NCBI GenBank assembly: GCA_017530105.1
Contig: JAFXMW010000143.1
Coordinates: forward strand, 1-51,807
Direction of reading: 5' to 3'
Length of the DNA: 51,807 bases
DNA from: Bacteroidales bacterium
GTDB taxonomy: Bacteria > Bacteroidota > Bacteroidia > Bacteroidales > P3
A program made the translations under genes and the position numbers. The notes under the pieces are model-generated. The model was not told the origin of the DNA, made no database searches, and saw only the letters and a program-made list of their open reading frames with translations. Below are positions 6,538 through 14,927 of this stretch, piece by piece (within the stretch, counting starts at the first letter, position 1; every line of letters starts with the position of its first letter).

Positions 6538-7608
6538 ATGAAACATTCTAACATTATCCGCACCTTGGCCGCCCTGCTGATTGCTGGCATGGCCTTTGTC
6601 TCCTGCAACAAGGAAAGTGAGCCGGTAGCCGGCACGTTCACCATGACCGTCAACGCCGCAAAGGGCGACAACGCAACCAAAGCCCTCTCACTCGACGGCA
6701 CGACGCTCAACGCCTCATGGGCTCAGGGCGAGAGCGTGACTGTTTACAACGTAACCCGCAATGCCGACCTCGAAGGCAACCTGGTAGCTCAGGGCGACGG
6801 TGCCAGCACCGTGTTGATGGGCACCCTCTCCGGTGAAATCGCCGAGGGCGACGTACTGACGCTGAAATACCTCAACCCCGACTACAGCGTGCAAGAAGGC
6901 ACATTGGAATACATTGCTGCCAATTGCGACTACGCCGAGGCAACCGTCACAGTGGCTTCAGTAGCCAATGGCAAGATTACCACTACTGGCGATGCCGATT
7001 TCCAGAACCAGCAAGCCATCGTCAAGTTCACCCTGAAAAACAGCGACGGCACAGAAACACTCAGTGCCTCGCAACTTGTGGTCGCTGTAGGCAATAGCAG
7101 CTACACCGTCACCCCCTCATCAGCCACCGGCGAACTCTACGTGGCCATCCCCGGCTTCAGCGGACAAGACATCACTCTTACCGCCACCGACGGTACCAGC
7201 AACTACGTCTATACCAAGTCCAACGTCTCCTTTGCAACCGGCCAGTACTATACTATTGAGGTGCATCCGGAACTCGTCTCTGTGATATGGACCGATATAG
7301 ACGACTACGAAGCTGGCGGCATTAGTATAAGTGGAGCTTCTTATGGCGCTTCTTATTATGATGGTAAAATCAATATGAGTATTCGGAGAGGTAGCGGACT
7401 GACCTTCACTTCTAATGTTGGATCTATTTCCAGGATTGAAATCACTTGTGATTATATTGATTTTACTGCGCCTTCAGGGTGGTCATGGGATTCCGATGTC
7501 CATAAGCTGATATGGACTGGCACTCCGAGTGCTTCAGTAAGATTATATACAGGAGCAGCCAGTGCCATCTACGATATTACATCTATCGAGTTCACCATGG
7601 ATAATTAA
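6538..7608 (+). CDS. Fimbrillin-like surface lipoprotein
   Basis: This 356-residue protein begins with a lipoprotein signal ('LIAGMAFVSC', lipid Cys at residue 23). A fimbrillin-like beta-sandwich part follows ('TKALSLDGTTLNASWAQGES' is a typical Mfa/FimA-like opening), then a separate C-terminal module from about residue 255. That module contains 'GSISRIEITCDY' and ends 'YDITSIEFTM', a plan common in Bacteroidales surface proteins. Codon use changes sharply at the module border: the first part favours C-ending codons, the last about 280 bases favour A/T-ending codons, suggesting a swapped-in module. The outer-membrane face and a fimbrial or adhesin-like role are inferred. A terminator follows at 7772. 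Confidence 0.75.
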   Translation: MKHSNIIRTLAALLIAGMAFVSCNKESEPVAGTFTMTVNAAKGDNATKALSLDGTTLNASWAQGESVTVYNVTRNADLEGNLVAQGDGASTVLMGTLSGEIAEGDVLTLKYLNPDYSVQEGTLEYIAANCDYAEATVTVASVANGKITTTGDADFQNQQAIVKFTLKNSDGTETLSASQLVVAVGNSSYTVTPSSATGELYVAIPGFSGQDITLTATDGTSNYVYTKSNVSFATGQYYTIEVHPELVSVIWTDIDDYEAGGISISGASYGASYYDGKINMSIRRGSGLTFTSNVGSISRIEITCDYIDFTAPSGWSWDSDVHKLIWTGTPSASVRLYTGAASAIYDITSIEFTMDN

Positions 7609-7771
7609 ACAACATTCCACCGATTCATAAAAACTTCGATTGCAGTATCAAATGCTCTTGAAAGCACCGCAACCGTCAGTTTTATCATTATATCACCGAC
7701 AAGCGAAAAGCCTTAGCATTATGGATTCTGCTTGCGGGAAACGGATAAAAGTTCCAAGGGAACCAAGAAAG

Positions 7772-7800
7772 AAAACCCTGTCGAATTCGACGGGGTTTTT
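7772..7800 (+). terminator. Terminator after the fimbrillin-like gene
   Basis: AAAACCCTGTCGA pairs with TCGACGGGGTTTTT (one mismatch) and ends in five T. The rest of the 7609-7937 gap shows no gene; a 63-codon open frame through it overlaps this terminator and looks random. Confidence 0.85.
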
Positions 7801-7937
7801 CATGTTATTGCATTACGATCTAATTTGGTAGGTCAAAACAGACCTATTGACAGAAAATGACATCAAGGTTGTCGTAATTGGCCGGATTGGGAAAAATAGG
7901 AAATATTGCTATTGAAATATCAAGTAGTGGAGGAATG

Positions 7938-8411
7938 TCATGTGACTTTTCTGCGGAAGCGGGTGGTGATATCGGTGAAGGTGCCGTCGGGCTGGCGTTT
8001 TAGCATGTGCTGGTTGCAGAGGGACGACTGCAGGGGACCGAGGTGGGCGATGTAGGGGCCTACCTTGATGTAGTCGAACTGCTGTTTGTCTATGTAGTGG
8101 GGGATGTACTGCCGGCCACTGTACCACGCCACTTTGTGGTGTGGATAACGCTGATGGATGTAGGCGGCAAGGGTTGCCACCTCGTGGGGTGCAGAGTCAC
8201 CGCCCATAAAGCAGACACAGGTGATGTTGTCGCCATGCTCGGCTATCATGCTGTCTATGGTATCACAATTGAGTGGGTGACCTGTATCTGCCCACAAAAA
8301 AGGGCTGTGGCAACCCGGGCACCGGCAGGGACACCCTGTGATGTTGATGGCCAACGAGGTCTCGTCAGGCACCTCTTGAAAGACTATGTCGGTGTTAAGG
8401 TATTTAAGCAT
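7938..8411 (-). CDS. nrdG: Anaerobic ribonucleotide reductase activating protein
   Basis: This 157-residue radical SAM protein makes the glycyl radical on NrdD, using S-adenosylmethionine and a [4Fe-4S] cluster. The cluster motif is in 'INITGCPCRCPGCHSPFLW': the CxxxCxxC cysteines with one extra Cys between the first two. 'CFMGGDS' is the usual SAM-binding glycine segment. Length and order are normal for the family. Its start overlaps the end of nrdD by 8 bases, so the two are translated together. The product works only without oxygen, consistent with an anaerobic host. Confidence 0.95.
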   Translation of the reverse strand: MLKYLNTDIVFQEVPDETSLAINITGCPCRCPGCHSPFLWADTGHPLNCDTIDSMIAEHGDNITCVCFMGGDSAPHEVATLAAYIHQRYPHHKVAWYSGRQYIPHYIDKQQFDYIKVGPYIAHLGPLQSSLCNQHMLKRQPDGTFTDITTRFRRKVT

Positions 8412-10494
8412 TGTGGTAATAGCGGCGGTGAGCCTCTTCCTGGCGGCCTTGTGAGAAATTGCTGATGCGCTTCAGATAACCGATGATACGGGTCATGTAG
8501 TCCACGTTCTTGCTGTGGCAAACGGGACACTCTTTCAAGTAGCGTTTATCGATATGGCCACAGTCGTTGCAGATGGTGTTGGGTACGTTGAAGGTAAAGT
8601 AATTGCATCCCTCAGTCGCCGCCACACGGAGCAACTGGCGGTACTGCTCTTTCGACAGGTGTTCGTCCAGATTGAGGTGCAAGGCACTGCCACCGGTGAG
8701 GTGCTGGATATAGGGAGCACCGTGAAGGCGGAACTTGTCAAGGATAGTCAGCGAGTCATCCTCGACAATATAGAAATAGCTGTTGTAGCAGTCGCGCGGC
8801 ACGAAATAGCCGTCCTCTTTGTCCCATTTGGCATGTTTCACACCTACGTTCTCGGCGGGTATCATCTCACAATTAAACATCAGTTCATTGCTGCGGTACA
8901 TCTTGTTGTACTTCTCCACCACACCGAGCACCGACTGCACATAGTCGCGGTATTGCTCGTTGTCGTTAATAGGAATGCCTAAGAATTCGGCACCCTCCAC
9001 CAACCCGTTGACCCCGATGGTGAGATACTGCCGGTTGATATTGATATAGCCCGCATCGAAAAGGGGCAGCATACCATGGCTTTGCAGCTCCTTGAGGTTC
9101 TCGTTATAGGCTATCTGCACCTTATGGCAAAGGTCGACAATGTCGGAGAGATATTTGATGTATGGGATATTGTTGCCCACTGCATATTGGATGCAGCGGT
9201 TCAAGTTGACCGTCAACACACTCTTTGAGCCTGTCGACACGCCACCGGCACCAAGGGTATAGCTGAACTCGTTGTCGGTAATCTCGTTGCGCAGACGGCA
9301 GCACGAGGAGAGCGAGTCGGCATTGTCGCTCAGATAGGTGAAGAAAGAATGACCCTCGGAGTACATCTCGGCGGTGAAGTCAGCCCACTCCTGGTCGCGG
9401 CACTCGCCGTTTTCAGTCAAGAGAGCCATCGTCTCCACGGGGAAGGTGAGCAGGGACTTGGTACGCTCCTTGTTGAACCATTTCATGAAACGCTTCTGCA
9501 GCCACGAGAGGCTCTCCCAGTCGGGCTTGCTCCCGTCGGGGAAGACAAAGTCGCCGAAGAGGCTGTTGAAATAATAGCGGTCGTAATAGGAGATGTTCCA
9601 GAACACCGCTTGGTAGTTGCGGGCACCCGTGGGCTGGTTCAAGGTGTAGACAATCTGCTCAAAACAGTCGGTAATCATCTTGTCGATGGTTCGTTGCTTG
9701 ACGGAGAGGTCTACCACGCGGTCAGGTTCCTTCCAGTACTCCTTGCCGTATTCCAACCCAAGGAAATAGTTCAGATACATCAAGAACTCGGGGGTTGCAC
9801 AGGCGCCGCTCAACATGCTGGAGACCATAAAGACCATATTGACAAAGCCACCGCAGAAACTCTTCAGGTTGGTCGGAGCCTTGGAGTTGCCTCCAATGGA
9901 AGCCGTGCCGCTAATCAACCACGGATACATGGTGATGCTGGCGCAATAGTTGGCCAGTGAAGTCTCGTCGTTCTTATAGATGAAGTGGTGTGTCAGCAGG
10001 TCGAGATACTGCATGGCCAGTTCCTTGCCGTACATCTTCTTGATACGGTCGGTGAGCAAACGGCGGTTGAGACGGATAAAGCTGGCCTTGGGCAGCTCAC
10101 CAATCAGCGTGGCGATGTTCTTATGCTCCACGTTGGCGTTGGCATCGTACTTGCTGCCTGTAGCGGCGTTCTCTGCCTTGCAGTAGTCCACCAAGAAGTT
10201 CAGCTTTTCCATCGTCTCACGGTCTTCGGTATGCTTCTGACGGTAGAGCATGAACGACTTGGCCACCTTGTAGTGTCCCTCCTTCATCAGAGCCACTTCC
10301 ACCTGGTTTTGAATATCCTCAACGGTGATGCCGTCGTGGATGTCGAGGTGAGTGATAATCTTGTTGAGGGTGGACAAATCCACAGGCTCTTCCACCGACT
10401 GGAATGCCTTGATGATGGCATTCATAATCTTGTCCAACGAGAAGCGCACCTGTTGGCCGTCGCGCTTGGTAATGCTAAAAGGAACTGTTTCCAT
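8404..10494 (-). CDS. nrdD: Class III anaerobic ribonucleoside-triphosphate reductase
   Basis: The 696-residue enzyme reduces ribonucleoside triphosphates to deoxy forms during anaerobic growth. An ATP-cone regulatory domain occupies about residues 1-90. The catalytic barrel follows, with 'GTASIGGNSKAPTNLKSFCGG'-type sequence split around residue 200. A zinc site is formed by CNDC (642-645) and CPVC (656-659). The glycyl-radical loop is 'RIIGYLKRISNFS' with Gly672. All key elements are present and the length is normal. It is followed by nrdG with an 8-base overlap. A perfect 12-bp hairpin lies 14 bases before its start codon. Confidence 0.96.
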   Translation of the reverse strand: METVPFSITKRDGQQVRFSLDKIMNAIIKAFQSVEEPVDLSTLNKIITHLDIHDGITVEDIQNQVEVALMKEGHYKVAKSFMLYRQKHTEDRETMEKLNFLVDYCKAENAATGSKYDANANVEHKNIATLIGELPKASFIRLNRRLLTDRIKKMYGKELAMQYLDLLTHHFIYKNDETSLANYCASITMYPWLISGTASIGGNSKAPTNLKSFCGGFVNMVFMVSSMLSGACATPEFLMYLNYFLGLEYGKEYWKEPDRVVDLSVKQRTIDKMITDCFEQIVYTLNQPTGARNYQAVFWNISYYDRYYFNSLFGDFVFPDGSKPDWESLSWLQKRFMKWFNKERTKSLLTFPVETMALLTENGECRDQEWADFTAEMYSEGHSFFTYLSDNADSLSSCCRLRNEITDNEFSYTLGAGGVSTGSKSVLTVNLNRCIQYAVGNNIPYIKYLSDIVDLCHKVQIAYNENLKELQSHGMLPLFDAGYININRQYLTIGVNGLVEGAEFLGIPINDNEQYRDYVQSVLGVVEKYNKMYRSNELMFNCEMIPAENVGVKHAKWDKEDGYFVPRDCYNSYFYIVEDDSLTILDKFRLHGAPYIQHLTGGSALHLNLDEHLSKEQYRQLLRVAATEGCNYFTFNVPNTICNDCGHIDKRYLKECPVCHSKNVDYMTRIIGYLKRISNFSQGRQEEAHRRYYHNA

Positions 10495-10508
10495 GTTTCA
10501 TTCAAATA

Positions 10509-10536
10509 GAGCGGTTGCTCTCACGAGCAACCGCTC
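10509..10536 (-). terminator. Perfect 12-bp hairpin between the cobalamin-regulated gene and nrdD
   Basis: GAGCGGTTGCTC and GAGCAACCGCTC close on a four-base loop. It lies 37 bases past the stop of the upstream minus-strand gene and ends 14 bases before the nrdD start. A T tract is nearly absent after it (TATTTG), so it may be a weak terminator, an RNA end stabiliser, or a structure in the nrdD leader. Confidence 0.55.
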
Positions 10537-10573
10537 GGCATTAATGGTTGATAATGAGACTTTCTATTTCAAA

Positions 10574-13366
10574 TTAATGACGCACAACTAATTTCTCGAC
10601 ATTGCTGCCCATGCGCACCATATACACACCATCGGCCCAGGCTGCAGTGTTCAGGCTTACCCTGTTTGCTCCTGCCTCTACTGTCACAGCTGTCACTTTA
10701 CGTCCAGCCATATCGTACACAGCCACCTCGCTGCGCACATTCTGTGCCTCAAAGGTCAGGCATACATTGCCATTGGCAGGGTTCGGATACATTCTCACGG
10801 CAGTTGTCGCGGCCTCTCCGATACCTGTTTTCTCGTTCAGCACAGCCACACCGTCAAGGTCGAAACCGGCACTGTAGGTGATAGTGGGGAACGGGTCGTT
10901 GATAAGGTGGCCAAAGGCGTCATAGGTACCGTACTGGGGGTCGATGCTGCCCACCACGTCAATCACGCGCACATGGGTGATGCTGTTAATATCAATATCA
11001 GCACTGTCGCGCAGCTCCTCCAAATCAAACGGAGTGCCATAGCCCACGCGATATTTGCCAGCCAAGTTGTTGATGAAAGTGGGGTCAACATGCTCTGTGA
11101 TTTGGGTGTGGGTCTGTGTCAGCGAAGTGGCAGGGAAACGCACAAAATGTTCACCGTCGGAACTCACCTCCACCACAGCCAATTCAAGGAAATAGTCGTT
11201 GAACGAATTCTCATACACAGCAAAGTCATAGCCGTCGCCATTGGCAATAGGAGTGGCAAAGGTCACAGTAGCCATGCCTCCATCGCCCAGGCTCACCACA
11301 TCCATCGTGCTGCTTGAGGCAGGACCTACTGCATCCTCTTCCGTACCATAGTCCACTACGGGAGCATCCAGATTGGAGAGATTCTGCGAGCCACGCACCA
11401 GTGTGCAGCCCGTTGCCCAAGCCTTGATAAGACCATCGTCGTATTTCACAGCCGTGCAACCCTCCGTGCCAACGGCACCGCAGAACGGACCCACTTCTTG
11501 TTCAGGAGAACTCACAGGGTAAATCCTTTGGGGATAAACATAAAAGTAAGACCAACCCCAGCCTTCATAATAGACACTGTCCACTGCCACACCTGCGACG
11601 GGGTCTGCCCAACGGCTGAAATCACCATTATGCATCCACTGCCCCATTCCGGCGGAAATGATGCCGTTAACCATGTGCTCCCACCAGCTGCCAGGGGTAA
11701 CACCCAGCGTATCGCCGTCTTCCACAAAGAGAATGTCTCTCACATAACCTTCATTGACATAACTGAAACGGGAATCGGCAGCAACGATGTCGTCCATCAC
11801 CGTACCCAGCATCACGCTGTCGGCGGCAAAACGGTAACCCCAAGCCAAGGCGGTGTCAGCCCAGTTTACGGTAAACACCAGTTCGTTCTCGCCTTCGCCA
11901 ACCCAATACTCAATCTCGCTCGCACTGATGCGGGCATCCACAGGAGCGGGTTCGCTAACAGGGGTGATAGTCTGCGGATAAACACGAGTGTACATCCAAT
12001 AATTCCAGTTGGTGTCGTAGGTGCTGTCCACCACAACACCGGCTGTCGGGTCAGCCCAGCGACTGAAGTCACCGTCATTCAACTGCTGGCTCAGTCCGCT
12101 CGACATGTTGCCATTCAACATGTGTTCCCACCAGCTGCTCTCAGCCTTCCGCAGGGTGTCACCGTTCTCGATAAACAGGATGTCATCAATTCCATAACTG
12201 CCTTCCACAAAGACCAGACGACTGTCCTCGGCGGCAATGGCGTGCATCACATTCTGCAGGTTGGTGCTGCGGGCACTGAAGTGGTAGCCCCAAGCCAGAG
12301 CCGTATCGGGCCAGTTGACAACAAAGATGATGTCGAAAGGACCTTCACCTACCCAATAGGTAATGTCGTCTGCACTGATAGTGGCATCCGTGGGGGTGTC
12401 ATACGGGTCAGACACTGGATAGATGGTTCTTGGGTAAGCGTATGTATAGAACCAGCCCCAACCATCATAATAAGTGCTGTCCACAACCACACCGCCGGCG
12501 GGGTCTGCCCAACGACTGAAATCACCGTTGTGGAACGTGGTGCCCATGCCTGCCGACATATAACCGTTCACTGAATGTTCCCAATAGTTGTCGGGGGTAA
12601 TCTTCAGCGTGTCGTTATTCTCGACAAACCAGATGTCGTCCAACATGCCCGTTGCACCGAAAGTCAAACGCGGGTCGGCGGCTCCAAGGTCGTTGATAAC
12701 CGTCTGCATCGAAACACTCTCGGTGGAGAATCTATAGCCCCAGGCCAAAGCCGTGTCGGCCCAGTTCACAACAAAAGTCAACGAATTAGACCCACTGCCT
12801 ACCCAAAAAACAATGTCGCTCGTGTCGATAGTGGCATCCACTGGGTCGGTATTATTGGGGTTGGAAGCAGCCGTGGCAGTTGTCAACAAGAAATCGCAAC
12901 TGCTGCTTATCTCCATCACATCGCCGTTGGTCATCATCTGGAATGGGTAAGCCGATGCCATAGAATTGTTCACATTGTAGCACCAGTATTCATGATCCGA
13001 ACCCGACACCAGCGTACCATCGTTATACGACACATCAGTGACAAAACTGCCACTTATGGAGTAACTGAAACGACTGTCATACGCCATAATAGTATCCAGC
13101 ATATTCTGTGCTGTGGCTGTGCCGCTCCAGCGCACACCCCATGCCAAGGCAAAATTGGTGCCGCCAGTATTGTCATCCCATCCAACTATGACCACAGCCT
13201 GATTGCTGCCAGTACCCGTCCAAAACTCAATGTCCGAAGCGGAAAAACTGATACTCTTGGCATCACCTTTTGCGGCATGGCCATACATCTCATTGTTGCC
13301 CGACTGGGCCCACAGGCCTGCCGTGAGAAGCAGACCAATTGCAAATGTAGTAATTTTCTTTATCAT
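10574..13366 (-). CDS. T9SS-secreted four-repeat protein under cobalamin riboswitch control
   Basis: This 930-residue protein has a signal peptide (1-20, ending 'GLWA-Q') and four tandem repeats at about 39-160, 179-318, 329-471 and 479-619. Repeats 2-4 have an exact 150-residue period. Each has a core 'YWVGEG...NWxDTALAWGYxF', then 'ADSRF', 'DILFVExGDTL', 'WWEHMVNG' and 'GDFSRWADP'. Repeat 1 is the most diverged. A further domain (about 624-846, with 'FAVYENSF' and 'EVSSDGEHFVRFP') precedes a T9SS sorting domain (857-930: 'MYPNPANG', 'VAVYDMAGRK', 'GVYMVR'). The protein is therefore exported through the outer membrane and anchored or released. Because a cobalamin riboswitch controls it, binding or capture of corrinoids is the best guess; the repeat fold itself I cannot name with certainty. 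The start at 13366 is set by the signal peptide. Confidence 0.85.
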   Translation of the reverse strand: MIKKITTFAIGLLLTAGLWAQSGNNEMYGHAAKGDAKSISFSASDIEFWTGTGSNQAVVIVGWDDNTGGTNFALAWGVRWSGTATAQNMLDTIMAYDSRFSYSISGSFVTDVSYNDGTLVSGSDHEYWCYNVNNSMASAYPFQMMTNGDVMEISSSCDFLLTTATAASNPNNTDPVDATIDTSDIVFWVGSGSNSLTFVVNWADTALAWGYRFSTESVSMQTVINDLGAADPRLTFGATGMLDDIWFVENNDTLKITPDNYWEHSVNGYMSAGMGTTFHNGDFSRWADPAGGVVVDSTYYDGWGWFYTYAYPRTIYPVSDPYDTPTDATISADDITYWVGEGPFDIIFVVNWPDTALAWGYHFSARSTNLQNVMHAIAAEDSRLVFVEGSYGIDDILFIENGDTLRKAESSWWEHMLNGNMSSGLSQQLNDGDFSRWADPTAGVVVDSTYDTNWNYWMYTRVYPQTITPVSEPAPVDARISASEIEYWVGEGENELVFTVNWADTALAWGYRFAADSVMLGTVMDDIVAADSRFSYVNEGYVRDILFVEDGDTLGVTPGSWWEHMVNGIISAGMGQWMHNGDFSRWADPVAGVAVDSVYYEGWGWSYFYVYPQRIYPVSSPEQEVGPFCGAVGTEGCTAVKYDDGLIKAWATGCTLVRGSQNLSNLDAPVVDYGTEEDAVGPASSSTMDVVSLGDGGMATVTFATPIANGDGYDFAVYENSFNDYFLELAVVEVSSDGEHFVRFPATSLTQTHTQITEHVDPTFINNLAGKYRVGYGTPFDLEELRDSADIDINSITHVRVIDVVGSIDPQYGTYDAFGHLINDPFPTITYSAGFDLDGVAVLNEKTGIGEAATTAVRMYPNPANGNVCLTFEAQNVRSEVAVYDMAGRKVTAVTVEAGANRVSLNTAAWADGVYMVRMGSNVEKLVVRH

Positions 13367-13501
13367 TTTATTATAACTATTTTGTTGTTTTCCACAAAAT
13401 AGCTTTCTACATGAAACAAGTGAAAAGGGATACCACGCGTACACGCATACACCGTGTCATCAATTTTCAGCTCTTTCCTCGAAAGCCTTAAATCAACGAC
13501 T

Positions 13502-13675
13502 TGGCAGGTCTTCTGACTCGCTCTCCGCCGCCCTGCCTTCCCATGCGGCTATGACGTCGCACAGTGGCTTTGTATCGGGGGCTGCGGTTCCTATGAGCTC
13601 ACAGCAGCGGGACTGTTCAGGACTCTCACCTGATTCCCTATTAACGCCTCAGGGACAACTCCCGTCGGCGACCAA
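13502..13675 (-). ncRNA. Cobalamin riboswitch
   Basis: Read on the minus strand, the element has all the conserved blocks: GGGAATCAGGTGAGAGTCC, then CAGTCCCGCTGCTGTGA, then GCCACTG, GGGAAGGC and the B12 box AGTCAGAAGACCTGCC (13503-13518). It ends about 136 bases before the start of the four-repeat protein. Near that start, CTATTTTGT and ACAAAATAG (13378-13402) can form a hairpin, a candidate expression platform acting on translation. Known riboswitches of this class switch genes off when cobalamin is plentiful. Confidence 0.97.
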
Positions 13676-13683
13676 ATCGGATG

Positions 13684-13714
13684 CAAAAATACAAATATTT
13701 TCCGACATGGCAAA
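13684..13714 (-). promoter_or_regulatory. Promoter of the cobalamin riboswitch transcript
   Basis: On the minus strand TTTG (13711-13714), 19 bases of spacer, then TATTTTTG (13684-13691): both the -33 and -7 Bacteroidota elements are present, ending just before the riboswitch. Confidence 0.85.
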
Positions 13715-13742
13715 TAAAAAAATGCCACACCGACCCATCTCT

Positions 13743-14645
13743 CTAATCTACAACTTCTCTCACCGCCTCACCATCGCACAGTTTTTCCAAAAACTCCTTC
13801 CCAGCCTTGTAGCCGCACTCGAAAAACTCGTCAATCTTGTCGAAATCCAGCTTACCCAATTCCCCCACCTTCATCGCCACTCCATACGTACACAACGGCA
13901 CATGATCCATCGTGCAAAGATTGGAATTGACAGCGAAAGCCCTCGAAGCAATGATACTCGGATTGTCGATACGCTCCATTACCGTATCGCGCTGAATGTA
14001 AAGGCCTATAGTTACATTGCAGCCCGCCTCGATCAAGGGCTCGACAGGCAGATTGTTGAAGATATAGCCGTCGACATAATACACGCTGTCAATCATCACC
14101 GGGGCAAACACCCGCGGCACCGATGCCGATGCGCTGACAAACTCCCTCAGGTTGCCCCCCGTCGACACATACACCGGCTTCAGGTGGTTCATGTCCGCCA
14201 CGCAGCAGTGGAACGGAATCTTCAGCGAGTCGAAACTGTTGTAAGGTATATATTTCGCCATCATCCCCCTCATACGTCCATAGTCCGCCAATCCGCCGTC
14301 GTTCCTGAAATTAAGACGGAAGATATTCGTCTTCTTCACCATACGCTCCTGCTTGATGATGTCCACAATCTCCCTTGGCGAATAGCCGGCGGCATAGAAC
14401 ATCCCCACTATGGCCCCCATCGACGTGCCGCTCACGCGGTCCACACGCACCCCAGCCTCGCCCAAAGCCTGCAGAAAGCCCAAGTGCGCATAGCCGAAGG
14501 CAGACCCGCCACACAAAGCCACACCCAACTGCACCCCCTCACCGTTCAACAACCTCACGGCCTTGCTATAGTCCGCCACCGAATCCTGTCCGCGCAAAGG
14601 CATACACAGCGCCAACGCTGCCGACAACAAAACAAAGAGTCTCAT
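13743..14645 (-). CDS. Secreted patatin-like phospholipase
   Basis: The 300-residue protein starts with a signal peptide (MRLFVLLSAALALCMPLRG) and then a patatin domain. The oxyanion-hole segment 'GVALCGGSAFGYAHLG' is followed by the nucleophile elbow GTSMG (G-x-S-x-G) and the catalytic Asp in 'VDGYIFNNLP'. These support a Ser-Asp dyad lipase acting on lipids in the periplasm or at the envelope. It lacks the POTRA and barrel domains of fused patatin autotransporters. The start at 14645 gives the cleanest signal peptide; 14669 is also in frame. A promoter is present upstream, and the gene appears to be transcribed alone. Confidence 0.9.
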   Translation of the reverse strand: MRLFVLLSAALALCMPLRGQDSVADYSKAVRLLNGEGVQLGVALCGGSAFGYAHLGFLQALGEAGVRVDRVSGTSMGAIVGMFYAAGYSPREIVDIIKQERMVKKTNIFRLNFRNDGGLADYGRMRGMMAKYIPYNSFDSLKIPFHCCVADMNHLKPVYVSTGGNLREFVSASASVPRVFAPVMIDSVYYVDGYIFNNLPVEPLIEAGCNVTIGLYIQRDTVMERIDNPSIIASRAFAVNSNLCTMDHVPLCTYGVAMKVGELGKLDFDKIDEFFECGYKAGKEFLEKLCDGEAVREVVD

Positions 14646-14687
14646 TCTATGTACTTTAAAGCTTATCATAATCCATAGTTTTGAATG

Positions 14688-14695
14688 CAAAGATA
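14688..14695 (-). promoter_or_regulatory. Bacteroidota -7 element of the patatin gene
   Basis: TATCTTTG on the minus strand lies 42 bases before the ATG at 14645 and 18 before the alternative ATG at 14669. Confidence 0.75.
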
Positions 14696-14753
14696 ACAAA
14701 AAATCCCGACATACGCACTTTGCACCCCCTCCCCTTCCCCATAGCATCCACAA

Positions 14754-14815
14754 TTGTTTTACACTTTTTTCCCACTTGTTTTACACTTTAAAAGTGTAAA
14801 ACAAGTGTAATACAA
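14754..14815. repeat. Palindromic repeat family A, copy 2
   Basis: These 62 bases are identical to 3316-3377 (see copy 1 for the arms). The flanks differ, but here too the symmetry extends outward: CACAATT at 14750-14756 faces AATTGTG at 14833-14839. The element sits between the end of the 1467-residue T9SS gene and the patatin promoter, both on the minus strand. The remaining 14816-14927 bases show no gene. Confidence 0.9.
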
Positions 14816-14927
14816 CCGTGACAAAAGTGTTAATTGTGCGAACTCAATGCCGCCACACAATAATCCCGGTACACCCTTCCGTCCGACTCGGGGTGCCGTT
14901 CAAACCCATGGTCTGTGTCCTACCCAA

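Noticed and set aside
7640..7831. Possible 63-codon gene after the fimbrillin-like gene
   Set aside because: It runs through a clear terminator, has no promoter and no family resemblance.
11498..12574. Plus-strand open frame of 358 codons opposite the four-repeat protein
   Set aside because: It is the mirror of a repeat-rich real gene, has His-rich random composition, no promoter and no recognisable domain; similar mirrors occur at 12575-13402 and 9349-9960.
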